Shown: positions 1 through 11,610 of the stretch, in pieces
Layout of the letters: each line of letters starts with the position of its first letter
Position numbering within the stretch: the stretch's first letter is position 1
Source of the DNA: Babylonia areolata
Lineage: Eukaryota > Mollusca > Gastropoda > Neogastropoda > Buccinidae
Direction: 5' to 3'
DNA length: 64,000 nucleotides
Assembly (NCBI RefSeq): GCF_041734735.1
Contig: NC_134901.1
Coordinates: 26,456,531 to 26,520,530, forward strand
Translations under genes and position numbers: made by a program
Notes under the pieces: model-generated
Databases searched by the model: none
What the model saw: the letters and a program-made list of their open reading frames with translations, nothing else
What the model was told of the DNA's origin: nothing

Positions 1-2640
1 TTTTTTTTTTTTAATTATTATTATTTGACAAGTATGTTCATGCATATTTCAGATTCATGTGTTTCTCTTCTTCTGTACTTGCCCTCTCATCATTTTCCAC
101 ATGGATTATGCAATTTGTTGAGGTGGAGATAAGAGTAGCTGGCATGTGTATGCATTCATATCCTTTTGCACTGTGTTCAGAACAGTTGTTTCAGTTATTT
201 ATTAACTGTGCAAAATACTATGATCTCATGTGTGAGCCGCCGCATGCATGTTCCATGCTGTGTATAATGTGAAGAATCAAACTTGTAGTCTGTTTGGAGC
301 AAGTCCTTTTTAGATTTCCAAATTTAGAAATGTTTATTCATTTGTTGGGGTTCTTGCTGGGGAAAAAAAATGTTAGGAAATATGAATTTTGAAAAGAGCA
401 CCAGCTGTGAATGCTACCATGTAACAAACATGATATTTTATGCTATGTATTGGTTATACAATTTTTTTTTCTCCCTTGGTGATGTGAATGATGAAATGTG
501 CACTCTTTCAGTAATGAATAACACTAATATTGAAATAAATAGAAATAGTGTTAAAGACTTGAACTTGACCTATTTTATAAATTTTATATGTGCATTTGAA
601 AAAATTCAACAGTCATACAATTATGCATTGAGTGTTGCGGTCATTTCAGATAAAAATGAGCTGAAGATACTGAAAAATGTAACTGGATAATCAATGATGA
701 AGCTGAAGTTCATTTTGTTAGAGATATATCAGAATGACAGAAGCACATACTTTATCCGACTTTGATGAAATGGGTTACACATTAATGACAATCAGCGATC
801 TGTTGAGGCCCCATGGATTGACCATATGGATTCTCTTGCCTGAAAGCTACAGATCAAAGATTACAGTGGATGCAGTTTTTATTACTGTGCATGTAATTTT
901 TACTAGTATTGCACATCAGGTAAGTAAGGAAATGTCAATGGCACAATGTATCACAACACAAGGAAACTGAAAATGATGTGTTCTTTATCTTCCTGTTTGC
1001 AAGTTGATCGGAAGTGTAGTAATGGCTTAAGTTTTGTGCCATTGTTAGGAGCAAAGGTTATTGAGTTTCATCACTGACATAATCATGCACATTGGTCTTG
1101 ATTGTAGAGTTCGACTGAAACAAAGAAATGTGAAACGCTTGTTATTAAGAACTAGATTCACCATCCACATTTGTGATAAACAGCAGAACAGTTTGTTGTT
1201 TGCAAATTTGAGCAAGACAGCTAGTCAGAATTCTGCATGGTCACAAGTTGGTTTGAGATCATGCTGTTTTTGCCTTGTAAACCATTGACATAGTTGTATC
1301 ATGTGTAGTAGTATTTTAATCAGCACAGGGCATATGGAATTTGTGGGGGTTTGATTGTCTTAAGACAGTGGTGGCACTTGTAGGATGCTAACCAATGGTG
1401 TGTGCTTCAGACTTCAGAGTAGCAACCTGGAATTCTCTTTTGGGTGTTTGTTCAGACGTTAGCCATTCACCATTTTTATCTGTCATTCCCCCCACCCCAC
1501 CCCCCTGGCACCCCCCTCCCCACCCCCCACCCGCCCCGTTCCTTCTAAGTTTTTAATATACACATTGCTCAGTAAGTAGAAATACAGAAAACAAATGGAA
1601 TGTAGAAAAAGTCTGTAGACATACATATTGGGAACACTCTCTTTCATACTTGATATAATGCACCAGAGTCCATCCTTAGCGCAGAGACCTGTATATTATA
1701 TTATATGTTGTCATTGACCAGCATCAACAAACTGCCATGCATTCAAACTTTTTCAGTCTTGAAGGTGAAATAGGACTGAACATTATTGGACTTCCTTCTG
1801 TGTTTTTAACTTAAACGAGTCGATGTTTGTAGTACACATTATAATACCCTCACTATTGTATTATCTCTGACTTGAAACAATCCGTCTTGACTTCTGTGTG
1901 CAAAATGAGTCTGTGTAATCACACATTCTTGGTAGTGTGTGTGTGCTTTGTATCCATCGTCGACTTAAGCTTTGGCACTTTCTCAGCAACTGCAAGTTGT
2001 AGAAGTTCCAAACTTGGTAGGATGGTCCAAGTTGTAGAAGTTCCAAACTTGGTAGGATGGTCCCCATAAATGTGACCTATCCAATCACCCACTTTTGATG
2101 TTGTGGCAAGCAGGGTGACAGGTCAAATGTTGAGATTATTTTTAAAAAATAAAAAGGCTCAATAGAACTCACGTCTTGCAATCAGTTTTCATCAAACTTA
2201 GTTTTATGACTGGCCATAGCAACACAAAAATTCAAGGTCAAAGATTACAATAGCATATCATGATAATTGGGGGGGAAGTTTATAGGTGCAAAAAGAAGTA
2301 AGGTCTTGTGCACAAACTAGGTACAGTGACTGGTCATGATAAAAAAAAAAGATTCCTGTATAGAGTCTAGGTCAGAGTTCAAGGTTACATGACATAACGA
2401 GAAACCAAATTTAATGTAGCGGTATGATACAGCTTATTTATTTTCCATCCAATTTTTATCGAACCTGGTAGAGTGGTTAATTACAGCAATAATGCTATCA
2501 AAGTCAAGTTTAAAGGTAATTGGTCAAGATCACAAGTGTACAATTATAAACGTTACAAAATTATATTCTTTACAGTGTCCTTTTTTTTTCCTATTCAGTA
2601 AGTCTAGTGTGAAGTCAGTATCACAATGTGAGACATCAAG
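1..2640. other. Intergenic, no gene seen
   Basis: AT-rich DNA with only short chance reading frames and no recognisable protein. It starts with a T-run, has a C-rich stretch at about 1491-1538, and carries a perfect tandem duplication of a 35-bp unit at 1994-2028 and 2029-2063. Confidence 0.6.
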
Positions 2641-2644
2641 GCTT

Positions 2645-2985
2645 TGACGGGCGCAACAGATCAGTAAAAGTCTTGAAGTGCTGGACTTTCAAAATGAGGG
2701 TCTAAAGTTCAAATCCCTGTCATGGCACCTGGTGTGTAAAAGGTGGAGATTTTTCTGGATCTCCCAGGTCAACAGATGTGCTGACCTGCCAGTGCCTGAA
2801 CCCCCTTCTTGTGTAAATGCATGCAGAAGATCAAATATGCACGTTAAAGCTCACGCAGTCCATATCAGTATTTGCTGCGTTATTGTAAAAAGAACATTAT
2901 TGGCATGCACCCCCTACCCCAACCCCTGAAAACAGAGTATGCCTACATGGTGAGGGTAAAACTGGTCATACAAATAAAAGGTGCA
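2645..2985 (+). repeat. SINE, family 3 (GAAGAAG-tail type), 3'-truncated
   Basis: A tRNA-like head (degenerate B box TTCAAATCC near 2709) is followed by a body with GGTGGAGATTTTTC, CCCAGGTCAAC and AGAAGATCAAATA. The same body recurs at 15484-15871 (minus), 18088-18517, 20970-21176 (minus) and 35595-35770. The copy stops before the 3' tail. Family assignment rests on similarity among these copies and on memory of gastropod SINEs. Confidence 0.7.
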
Positions 2986-2989
2986 TACA

Positions 2990-4627
2990 AGTGAATATGA
3001 ATGAGAGGATCAGATTTATGCTGGCATTTTGCAGACTGTTGTGTATTTTTAAAGTGATCTCGGTCCTACCCATTCATGAAAATGAAAAATGATGTTTTCT
3101 CTGTGTGTAAGTTTGTTGGGTTTTTTTGTGTTTTTTCAGAGGCAAGTTGTTTTGGGTACTTGTGGTGGTGTTTTTCTCTCAGCAGATTTTAATGTAGGCA
3201 GATATGAAAAATTGGAGGTCCTATCTTTGAGTATCACTTCGAAAAGCTTCATTACAAATATTCATCAGAAATTGATGAAATACAGAAAATGGAGCCTGTC
3301 TCATTCAAACCTCTTCAAGACTTGCATGAGAGCTGAAGGAGTTAATACATTAAGATAGACTATGCTGCTTTATTATGTTTCTAATCGAAAAAGAAAAAAA
3401 ATCTGGGATATTAGTCCTTTTGCATTTACCATTCAGGGATTACTGTTTGGGAAGAAAGATGGATTATGTTCAGAGATGCTTACACTTGTGATTTGATTGA
3501 TATTCAGAGAATCTCCAGTGGGCATGCCAATGGTCAATGTCTATATTCATTTAACAGGTGTGCAGCTGTTTTTTTACACACACCCCTCCATTTTGTTTTC
3601 CTTCTTTTTGGGGGGTGGGGTTGTTTTTTGGTTGTTTTTTTTTGGGGGGGAGGGGTGGTTGTTTTTTCAGTATGTTGAAAAGAAAGAAAGCATACAGCAT
3701 GGTTTAGATTGTTTTTGTTTTATGCGGTATATCATTGCTTTATTTTCATTTTGATACCTCTTGCGGTGTAACAGCAAGCTTGGAGAAGCGTACTGTGTAC
3801 AGCCATTCATGGTGTTCGCTGTGTACATGTCTCATTTTATTTATTGCCAGGTCAGGGCATGGGAGGTTTTTTTTTCTTTTCTTCATTTGTGCTGTAAATT
3901 TTGCTGTTCTTCAGTTCCATGTGTGGCTGTAATTTTTCGTTGCAACATAATGTATGTTGGAATTAAAAGAAAGAAAGAAAAAAAAGTGTTTTGTTTGTGG
4001 GGTGTTCACACAGTTGGTTGTGCAGTGGAGTGTTCATACCAGTTGCAGTCCAGGCTGATTCAGAGACATTGTATGCAGTTTTCTTCTTGAAAAAAACGGG
4101 TTTCTCTATGTTCTGCATCTCTTTATTAGACTCAAGCTGCTCTGACCATAATCTAGTGTTCTGTTCCCCTTTGTACAAACATTTCTGTCAGATCCGGGCT
4201 TTTCTTAGCACATTTGCCAGGAACAAGTATTTTGCTGCCATAGAACGATAGATTCTTTTGAGTAAGATGAACAGGACTTTAACATCTGATTTTGAAGATT
4301 AGCAATCAACCATTCAAGGACTTCAAGATCACTGGGATTGGCTGAATCTTGCCTCTGCCTGACATTTTCTTTTCAACAACTGTTCCGGTTTTAAGCATGA
4401 TTGATGATTATAAATGAAATCGATTTAAAAAAAATATATATATATATATATAATAAGTTGGGGTTTTTTAAACTGCTGTCACGGTTCTTGAATTAAATTT
4501 TCAGGATATATTCTTTTACTGTGCATCACTGATTCCAAAACCTTGGTGAGTAATAAATTGAACAAAAGGTTTGTGGTTGCTTGTCCTCCAGCTCATAAAA
4601 TCTGGGAGTCTGGCAAAATTAGTTAAG
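2990..4627. other. Intergenic, no gene seen
   Basis: AT-rich DNA with a G-rich stretch at about 3608-3656 and an AT dinucleotide run at about 4433-4452. No coding frame with a recognisable product and no clear transposon signature. Confidence 0.5.
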
Positions 4628-5075
4628 AGGTTTTTCTGTAAATTTACGAAAATTGGGAGCCCCATGGGTCGAGCTTGAGAAAATCGATCCGTATATTCCC
4701 AAGCGGTTTGGATTCTTACTTGATACAAAATGCGGCGAACTGTATGCAAGCTATGACCTGATAGAACCAGTTACAAAACGCCACCAAACGCCATGCTCTT
4801 CTACACGTTGCGCGCATGGTTCTTCATCTGAATTAGATGCACTCTAAAGGGGCTTTCAAGTTTGAGCTGAGAGTGACTTGCCAGAGCGCCTTTTTCAAAC
4901 ACATTCCCTTAGTGTGGCGGTCGACTGATGTCAAGTCCACAGTTGTCAAAATGCCGATCATGAGATCATGACAGGCAATCTTTCCATGGCAAGTGTTTAG
5001 ACCACTGTGAAAAACAAACGACACAAACAAAAGAGATTCAGAAGATGAACTCGGCACGTGATTCTCGTTTGTTTT
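4628..5075 (+). repeat. Unclassified dispersed repeat, copy 1
   Basis: Matches 51540-51965 over most of its length in the same orientation. Shared islands include TTGTATTCTTACTTGAT-like, GGCGAACTGTATGC, CATCATCTGAATT-like and CAAGTCCACAGTTGTCAAAA. No open frame, tRNA head or poly-A tail was seen, so the class is unknown. The two copies lie about 47 kb apart, one intergenic and one in RELCH intron 22. Confidence 0.65.
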
Positions 5076-5590
5076 GATACGAGCAAGTACACGAATTCAA
5101 TGCGTGAATCTTCACTTAAGCTGACATGAGCAGGAACCATTGCATTGTCAACACACACTCACACACGTACACGTACACGCCTACACAGACATTCACACAC
5201 AGCTTGAGAAGATGAACACAGAACCGTTCATCTCAAAATGGCACTGTGAAACACACAACAGCTGTTGTCAGTGCGTGCTGCTTCCTTGACCCCCCGACCT
5301 TGTGTGCCATTTGAGAGAGCACCGTGTTGGTCGTTACCTTACGCGCAGGGGCACACGTCACAGTGGGAAACGTGAACAGAGAGATTCATGGACACAAAAC
5401 ACAAGAGGAAAAAACAACAACTTTGAACCCACTTGGGAGAGGAGAAGTTGTGTACTTCGACTCGTAGAATCTTCAAAGCAACTGAAGATAGCAGCAGTTT
5501 CAAGTGCAGTTTTCTGGCTGTTGAATAATATTCACTTGTCTTGAGAACAGTTCACTGCTTGTTGGAAAAGGTGGATGGGCGAAGGAAGTG
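5076..5590. other. Unassigned stretch between repeats
   Basis: Mixed-composition DNA with a CA-rich patch at 5150-5200. It has no recognisable protein or repeat. A non-coding 5' exon of an unknown gene cannot be excluded. Confidence 0.4.
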
Positions 5591-5639
5591 AGAGAGAATC
5601 TAGACAGTGAGAGGAAAGGGGGGCGGGGGAAGAGGAAAA

Positions 5640-6205
5640 AGAGGGGGAGGGAAGGGAAGGGGGAAATGGGCAGGGTGGGGACGAGAGAAGCTGTGATTTG
5701 GTTTAGTCCTTGATGTTGAGGCCATCTGGTGCTGAAGTTCCTCGAGATGGTGGACAATCCGTTTCTCCATGTTCTTTCTCTTGAAGGGGTCACCAGTGCT
5801 GTTGCGCCAGACCACTGATATGGAGAAGTGGGTTTTGCTGTGGGGATCAGTGTTGAAGTGTACAGCCACAGGGGTTTGCTTTTTCTGGAGGATGCTGTCC
5901 CTGTGCTCTTTGCTGCGTTCTTCCAGTGTGCGGTATGTCTCGCCTACGTAGATACGACCGCACAGGCTGCAGTGGACCACATATACCAAATCAATGGTTC
6001 GGCAGGTGAAACTGCTCCTCGTGGTGAACTGGCGTCCTGAGGGCCCCTTGAAGGTGAGTGTGGTAGTGTTGAGGAAGGGACAGCGTTTGCACTTTGGTCT
6101 GTCACAGCAACTGTTGCCCAGGGAGCGGTGGTTCTGGGGGGCTGTGGGTCGGAATGACGACCTAACCAGATGATCGCCCAGGTTATGGTCTCGTTTGAAG
6201 GCCAT
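5640..6205 (-). pseudogene. GIY-YIG endonuclease domain of the Penelope-like element
   Basis: The longest continuous piece of the element, about 190 codons. Cysteine-rich lead CDRPKCKRCPF is followed by TCRTIDLVYVVHC, then CGRIYVGETYRTLEERSKEH. The pattern of CxxC, YVVHC, YVGET, R and EH matches the nuclease domain that Penelope-like elements use to nick target DNA. The proline-rich end (downstream of about 5690) is probably read-through into the 3' flank. Confidence 0.88.
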
Positions 6206-6649
6206 CAGAGGAGGGTTCTTGAATGTCTGGCCAACTTTGGGGTCAGACTGTAGGATAGGAAAGTTCTTGAAGAGAATTTTTTTACTTCCATGTTGTGAGG
6301 ATTGTATGTCAGAGTTAAAAGGGTGCGGTTACTGTGATCTCCCTTGGTCTTGGGTGTTAAGGCCTCCTCTCTGGAGATGCGCTTGGCCTGGTCCAGTGCG
6401 ATCAACTCTTCGAGATATCCTCATGTTTTGAAGAAGCTGATCATCTGGGTTGCCTGGGTGTGAAGATCTTCCTCATTGCTGCACAGGCGTCTGAGGCGGT
6501 GGAACTGGGAGAATGGAATGGCACATTGGGTGGCGGTTGGATGGCTTGAGGAGCAGAGCACGTAGGAATGTGAGTCTGTGTTCTTGTAGTGGACTGAGGT
6601 AGAGATGGTTTGGTTGTCAGGTGTGATCATGAGTTAGATATCCAGGAAG

Positions 6650-7484
6650 GAGAGAGCTGTCAGATATTTCATGAGTGAACTTCAGAGAATGGTGGAAGGC
6701 ATTGACACAACTGATGAAGGACAGCAGTTCGCTTCTGTCACCTGTCCACAGGCCCACACAGTCGTCGATGCACTGGCGAAAAAGGGTTGGCATGGGGCCA
6801 CTGTACTGCTGGAAGATCTGGGACTCCACGTAGCCAACGAACAAGCATAGCTGGGGCCCATGTGCGTTCCCATGGCTACTCCACTTGTCTGCGGGTAGTG
6901 TGAGTCTCCTAACTGGAAAGAGTTCAGTGTGAGCACTAGTTCCGCCAGGTGAAGGATAGTGGGCACATGGACGTTGTACGTGCTGTTGCACAGAAAGTGC
7001 TTGAGGGCAATGAGTCCATCCTTGTGGGGAATGTTGGTGTAGAGTGAGGTGATGTCCATGGTGAAGAGCAGAGGAGGTTCCAGTTGGTTGGAGAAACGGA
7101 ACTTGTGAAAGAGCTCAAGGGCGTGATTCGTGTCTTTGATCTACGTAGGGAGTTTTTCCACAAGTGGCTGGAAAAGCCTGTCCAGAAATGCCGTGCAGAG
7201 AGCTGAACAGTGGGGCAAGCGCATGCAGACACAATAGGTCTCCCAGGATTTTCTGGCTTGTGGATCTTTAGGAGCATGTAGAACCTCGATTCTCGGGGTT
7301 CCTTGGTGATGGCTCTTGTTGCCTCTGGGGGAAGGTGATCCTTGGAGATTGCTTCCTTCACTGTTTGGCGTACAAGGGCATTGTCACTCTTGGTGGAGGA
7401 TCTGCTCATGGGGGTGTAGTGGGCTGTGTTTGACAGCTGTTTCAGGGCTTCCTCTTCATAGAGGTCCTTGCGCCAAACCACCAA
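6650..7484 (-). pseudogene. Reverse transcriptase region of the Penelope-like element
   Basis: Pieces in different frames show RT motifs: FYMLLKIHKPENPGRPIVSA (finger and palm entry), MDITSLYTNIPHKDG (motif A), SGVAMGTHMGPSYA (motif B) and RQCIDDCVGLWTGD (the DD catalytic motif). These forms, especially SLYTNIPH and the AMGT-MGP motif, distinguish Penelope-like RTs from LINE or LTR RTs. The region is not one continuous frame. Confidence 0.87.
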
Positions 7485-8126
7485 AGTGCCACCTTTGTCC
7501 GCTTATTTGATGACAATGTCTTTCCACTGATTCAGTTCTTTGAGGGCTTGCTGCTCTGAGTGGCTGATGCTGGATCTCCTCAGTGGTTTGGGATTTATTT
7601 GAGCTATCTCATGCTTGCACTGGTCAGTATAGTAGTCGAGGGCTGCCAACTGGTCTGGTTTGGGGCTCCACATACTGCGTTCTTGTGGGAACAAGCCTGC
7701 CAAATCTTGAGGGTCTGGGGCAGGGTCAGACAGCAGTGATGTGCCCTCAAAGAAAGTGGCTAGACGGAGATGTCAGAAGTATCTTTCGCAGTCAAAGAGC
7801 ATGTTGGATTTGTTGACTGGAGGCTGGAGAGGGACGAATTTAAGTCATTTTGAAAGAAGCTGACGTTGTGCCTCTGTTAGCTGAAGATCTGTGGGAATCG
7901 TAACGACGAGTTTAGGGTGGGGTGCAGGTGGATCAGTGGCTGCTGCCGACTTGGTGGAGTGTGCTAACAGCTTGGACAGTTTCCTGGTTTTGGTCTGCTT
8001 CAGCGTTGCATACAGTTCTTGGTCGGCTCTCTGGGTGTTGGTGACAATGTACTGTGACGTGTTCTTGTCACAAAGAGAACTCAGCTGGCTTCTCAGGTGG
8101 TGGAGACGATAATCGATTGAGGCGAT

Positions 8127-8655
8127 TCTCTTGCCGTGTGTGGTGAGCACTGAATGCACCAAAGAGCGTCTTGTCGTGTGTGGTGAGCACTGAGTGCACC
8201 AAAGAGCGTCTTGTCGTGTGTGGTGAGCACTGAGTGCACCAAAGAGCGACTTGTCGTGTGTGGTGAGCACTGAATGCACCAAAGAGCGTCTTGTCGTGTG
8301 TGGTGAGCACTGAATGCACCAAAGAGCGTCGATTGTCGTGTGTGGTGAGCACTGAGTGCACCAAAGAGCGTCTTGTCGTGTGTGGTGAGCACTGAATGCA
8401 TCAAAGAGCGTCTTGTCGTGTGTGGTGAGCACTGAGTGCATCAAAGAGCGTCTTGTCGTGTGTGGTGAGCACTGAATGCATCAAAGAGCGTCTTGTCGTG
8501 TGTGGTGAGCACTGAATGCACCAAAGAGCGTCTTGTCGTGTGTGGTGAGCACTGAGTGCACCAAAGAGCGTCTTGTCGTGTGTGGTGAGCACTGAATGCA
8601 CCAAAGAGCGACTTGTCGTGTGTGGTGAGCACTGAATGCACCAAAGAGCGACTGG
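8127..8655 (-). repeat. 40-bp minisatellite, 13 copies, inside the Penelope-like element
   Basis: TGGTGAGCAC recurs at 8141, 8181, 8221, 8261, 8301, 8343, 8383, 8423, 8463, 8503, 8543, 8583 and 8623, so 13 units of 40 bp with one of 42. Units differ by A/G at one site and C/T or A/T at others. Because 40 is not a multiple of 3, the minus-strand frame cycles through three phases, all stop-free. Element coding sequence flanks both sides (ILMKASRSLVHSVLTTH before, KRIASIDYRLHHLRSQL after), so the array grew from a segment of the element's own coding region. Confidence 0.95.
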
Positions 8656-9006
8656 CCTTCATGAGGATCTTTCTGGAGGAATGTTCTGAAGCACCACATG
8701 ATGGATTGAAGTTCAGTTGAAAACCGTTTGGGACAACTTGGCGGTGGAGGCAGGTATGAATGAATACAGCGTGGCTTGATAAACTTATCTTGTTGAGTAC
8801 AGTGCGCAGGTAGGACACAGCAAGGGACTGGGGAATGGATACCTGCTGTTGCAAGTCGTGTGTTGGTTCCTTTTTCAGGTGGAGATGAAAATCTACTTTG
8901 AAACTTACACTGGCTCCCTGTTGAAACACACATACATTATCACTACCTCTCCTTTGCCTTATTTCTTCTCAGATTCTTCACCAGCCTATAATCATTTCCG
9001 ATCTTT

Positions 9007-9450
9007 TATCTGTCTGTTCGCCTTCTCCGAGTCGGCCACTTCGTCCGCCCACAAATCAGCTAGTTCTATGTATGCCAAAGACCCGCACAAAGATATTTGG
9101 AGAACACGCCTTTTCTTTCAATGCACCCGGGCAATGGAACTCATTGCCACCTAACATTCACCATATCAGATCAAAACCAATGTTCAAAAAAGCATCAAAG
9201 ACATATCTATTTCAACAATACCTTGAATAAAGAACACCTCCGTTTATGTGACACATGCACACGGGTATGTGTCCTTTCGTCCTGTCTATATTATTGTCTA
9301 TATTCCTGTAGTAGTTCCTGTACAGGGCAGCAATCCACGATGGGGGATACGATCTTGGAGACTGATGCCAACGACCGTTCAACCCCCTTGGGGAACCTGG
9401 CCCCACTCAGCATCAGTAAAAAAATAATTAAGAAAAAAAGAAGAAAAAAA
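9007..9450 (+). mobile_element. LINE 3' end (CR1/Jockey-like C-terminus), 5'-truncated
   Basis: A plus-strand frame at about 9074-9229 reads GEHAFSFNAPGQWNSLPPNI then KKASKTYLFQQYLE and a stop. This is the well-known C-terminal tail of CR1/Jockey-type LINE ORF2 proteins (the 'R-AFS-AAP-WNSLP' motif). About 200 bp of 3' UTR ending near an A-rich tail (9418-9450) follows. It sits between the Penelope-like element and the next LINE. Confidence 0.8.
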
Positions 9451-9864
9451 GCTGTCTTGTAGCTCGCAGCCAGGCCTCAGTCCTGGTCTTGAAAGCCTGA
9501 GGGGAAATGGACGGAATGATAATTTTGGTCTGGGATCTGGCTCCACAGGCAGACAGCTGAAGGGGGAAGAAATGCCTGTGGGAGTTGGTGCGGGAGTAGG
9601 GGGCCTTGTAGTTTCTGTGAGTGGCCTCGGATGGTTCTACTTATCCACACCAGAGTACCTTCCCGGGGTGCCACCTCAACCAAGCCACCTATGAGGGGGT
9701 CAAGTTCCAGCCTCGATGCAAACTCGGCTGCACTGGCGGTGGGGCGGAAGTCATGCATAATTCGCCGAGCTAATCTGCGTTGCATCATCTCCATGTTGGT
9801 TGCGAGGTACTGTTGAGTTCCCAGAATGGCGCAGCATACTCCAGGATAGGACTCACAAGCCCCT

Positions 9865-10096
9865 TTAACTCTTTCCATACGAACGGCGAAAGAGACGACG
9901 TTAACAGCGTTTCACCCCAATTACCATCATCAAAATATTGCAAGTGGAAGGCTCTTATACTGAAGAGGTGAATGTTGACAAAGAATACCACAATTCTGAC
10001 GACGGAAGCTAAAGGTTGGGTCATTCAGACACCCACTGGACATCCGAGGGGTCTGTGTAGAGGAGAAGAGAGGTCTGGCCGTACTGAGTGAGTTAA
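9865..10096. mobile_element. TTAA-flanked MITE inside the LINE
   Basis: Begins TTAACTCTTTCCATACGAA at 9865 and ends with GTACTGAGTGAGTTAA at 10096, so the ends form an imperfect inverted repeat (TTAACTC-TC--TAC). TTAA lies at both ends, as in piggyBac-type insertions. No coding capacity. Similar ends occur at 56096-56338 and 30021-30270. The piggyBac link is inference from the TTAA target. Confidence 0.65.
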
Positions 10097-10255
10097 CATG
10101 TCTGGGTGGTGTGGGGGCATCCTCTCAGGTTTCTGTACATGTAGGTACTGTTCTTGTCTGCCTTTGTTGCTGTGGCCTGGACATGTGCTCCCCAGTGAAG
10201 GTCTTTGTTAACTCTACACCCAGGTATTTGGCCTTCTCCACCTCCTGCAGTTCCT

Positions 10256-10381
10256 GAGAGGAAGGTGGCAGAATGGTTAAGACGCTCAGCTGCCAATACA
10301 GAGAGTCCGTGAGGGTGTGGGTTCGAATCCCGCTCTCGCCCTTTCTCCTAAGTTTGACTGGAAAATCAAACTGAGCGTCTA

Positions 10382-10412
<31 letters not shown>

Positions 10413-10661
10413 CGTGTGCAGCACGCACTTGGCGCACTGAAAAAGAACCCATGGCAACGAGAATGTTGTCCTCTGGCGAAATTACGTAAAATGAAATCCA
10501 CTTTCATAGGTACACAAATATGTAAGCATGCACTCAAGGCCTGACTAAGCGCGTTGGGTTATGCTGCTGGTCAGGCATCTGCTCAACAGATGTGGTGTAG
10601 CATGTATGGATTTGTCCGAACGCAGTGACGCCTCCTTGAGAAAGTGAAACTGAAACTGAAA
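10256..10661 (+). mobile_element. SINE, family 1 (tRNA-Leu-like head, Nin-DC-like core), full length
   Basis: A 406-bp insertion flanked by an 11-bp target-site duplication, CTGCAGTTCCT at 10245-10255 and 10662-10672. The head has a pol III A box (TGGCAGAATGG, 10266-10276) and a perfect B box (GGTTCGAATCC, 10320-10330). A core with TTTCGGATGAGACGATAAAC and CCCGTGTGCAGCACGCAC resembles the Nin-DC-type core of animal SINEs. The tail ends in repeated GAAACT. It interrupts the LINE between the codons for the NEELQ and EVEKAKYLG segments. Confidence 0.9.
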
Positions 10662-11610
10662 CTGCAGTTCCTCATTATGCAGAAAGTAGGTGGTAGGTAA
10701 GGGCTTTTTCTTCCTTGTCACTGAGAGGACATAATACTTGCTGGCATTGAATGACATCTATCAGGTCTTCTCCCAATGCTCAAGTTCGTTCAAATCTTCT
10801 TGGAGGGTGTTGGCATCTGCTTGGGACCTGATCTGCAGGCATATATTGGTGTCATCGGCCAACAGTCGAACCGTGGATTTGATGCTCTTGTTATGTTGAT
10901 GTAAATGGCAAAATCGGGCCAAGGACAGATCCCTGAGGAATCCCGGAGGTCACTTGGCCGATTGTGGAGATCTGTCCTTCAACATTCACTTGTTAGGTTC
11001 TGTTGGTGAGGAACTCATCTATCCAGCGAAGTGTTTGTCCACGGATTCCACAGTGACAGAACTTGAGAAGGACGCGATGGTGAGGCACCTTGTCAGAGCC
11101 CTTCGAGAAGTCCAGCAAGATGGCAACCCTTTGTCCTTCTTTTGCGAAATCCGTGCTGGGGGTCAACAATGATTTTGTGCTTGTCAAGGTGTGATGTGAT
11201 GGCACTTCGAATGTGTTCTATCCGTTTGCCACAGGCGGATGTCAGGGAGATGGGACGGTAGTTCTCTGGGGAGCTCCGATCTCCTTTCTTGTATGCCGGA
11301 TGAAATGTAGCATGCCGCCACATTTCGGGAATCTTTCCTGTGTTGCGGGAGAGTCTGAAGAGGTAGGCAAGTGCAGGGGCCAGTTCCTGTGCTACATTTT
11401 CTAGAAGGCGACAGGGAATGTTATCTGAACCAGCTGCCTTTCAAGTCAGATTCCTCAGAAGCTTCAGCACGCCTTCTTCAGAGATGTCAACGTTAGGCAT
11501 GTCTGGGTAAGGTCTCTCACCGAGCTCCGGGATCTCTCTCAGGTCATCCTCAGCGAAGACGGAGCAGAAATGCTCATTCGCTTTGCACTGAGACGATTGC
11601 TTTACTGTCG

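Larger units (their letters stand above)
5600..8930 (-). mobile_element. Penelope-like retroelement (RT plus GIY-YIG), degraded
   Basis: On the minus strand the element carries, in order, an N-terminal region (8930 to about 8655), a 40-bp minisatellite, a linker region (to about 7500), a reverse transcriptase (7484 to about 6650) and a C-terminal GIY-YIG endonuclease (6205 to about 5650). This order and these motifs are typical of endonuclease-bearing Penelope-like elements. The coding sequence is spread over different frames, so this copy is broken in several places and not functional. No terminal repeat was identified. A G-rich purine stretch lies at its 3' end (about 5605-5690). Confidence 0.88.
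9477..11610 (-). mobile_element. LINE (Jockey/CR1-like), degraded, with MITE and SINE insertions
   Basis: Minus-strand pieces run from an RT entry (SKAAGSDNIP-like region at about 11,440), through YKKGDRSSPENYRPISLTSA and DPQHGFRKRRT (about 11,290-11,130), LLDFSKGSDKVPHHRVLLKF (about 11,100), LADDTNICLQ (about 10,850), KAKYLGVEL (about 10,230) and a C-terminal helix region RRLARRIMHDFRP (about 9,770). These are non-LTR RT palm motifs in the expected order. The frame is interrupted and the element is 5'-truncated near 11,610. A SINE (10256-10661) and a MITE (9865-10096) have inserted into it, so it is older than both. Confidence 0.85.

Noticed and set aside
57-690. Small frames at the left edge as exons of an upstream gene
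   Set aside because: No recognisable product, no consistent splice sites, and AT-rich composition like the surrounding intergenic DNA.
8127-8655. CRISPR-like array
   Set aside because: The 40-bp units are directly adjacent with no spacers and lie in retroelement coding sequence in an animal genome; it is a minisatellite.
10256-10340. tRNA gene
   Set aside because: The A and B boxes belong to a SINE head followed by the SINE core and flanked by a target-site duplication; the cloverleaf stems are not well formed. The same applies to the heads at 13476, 15871 and 39163.
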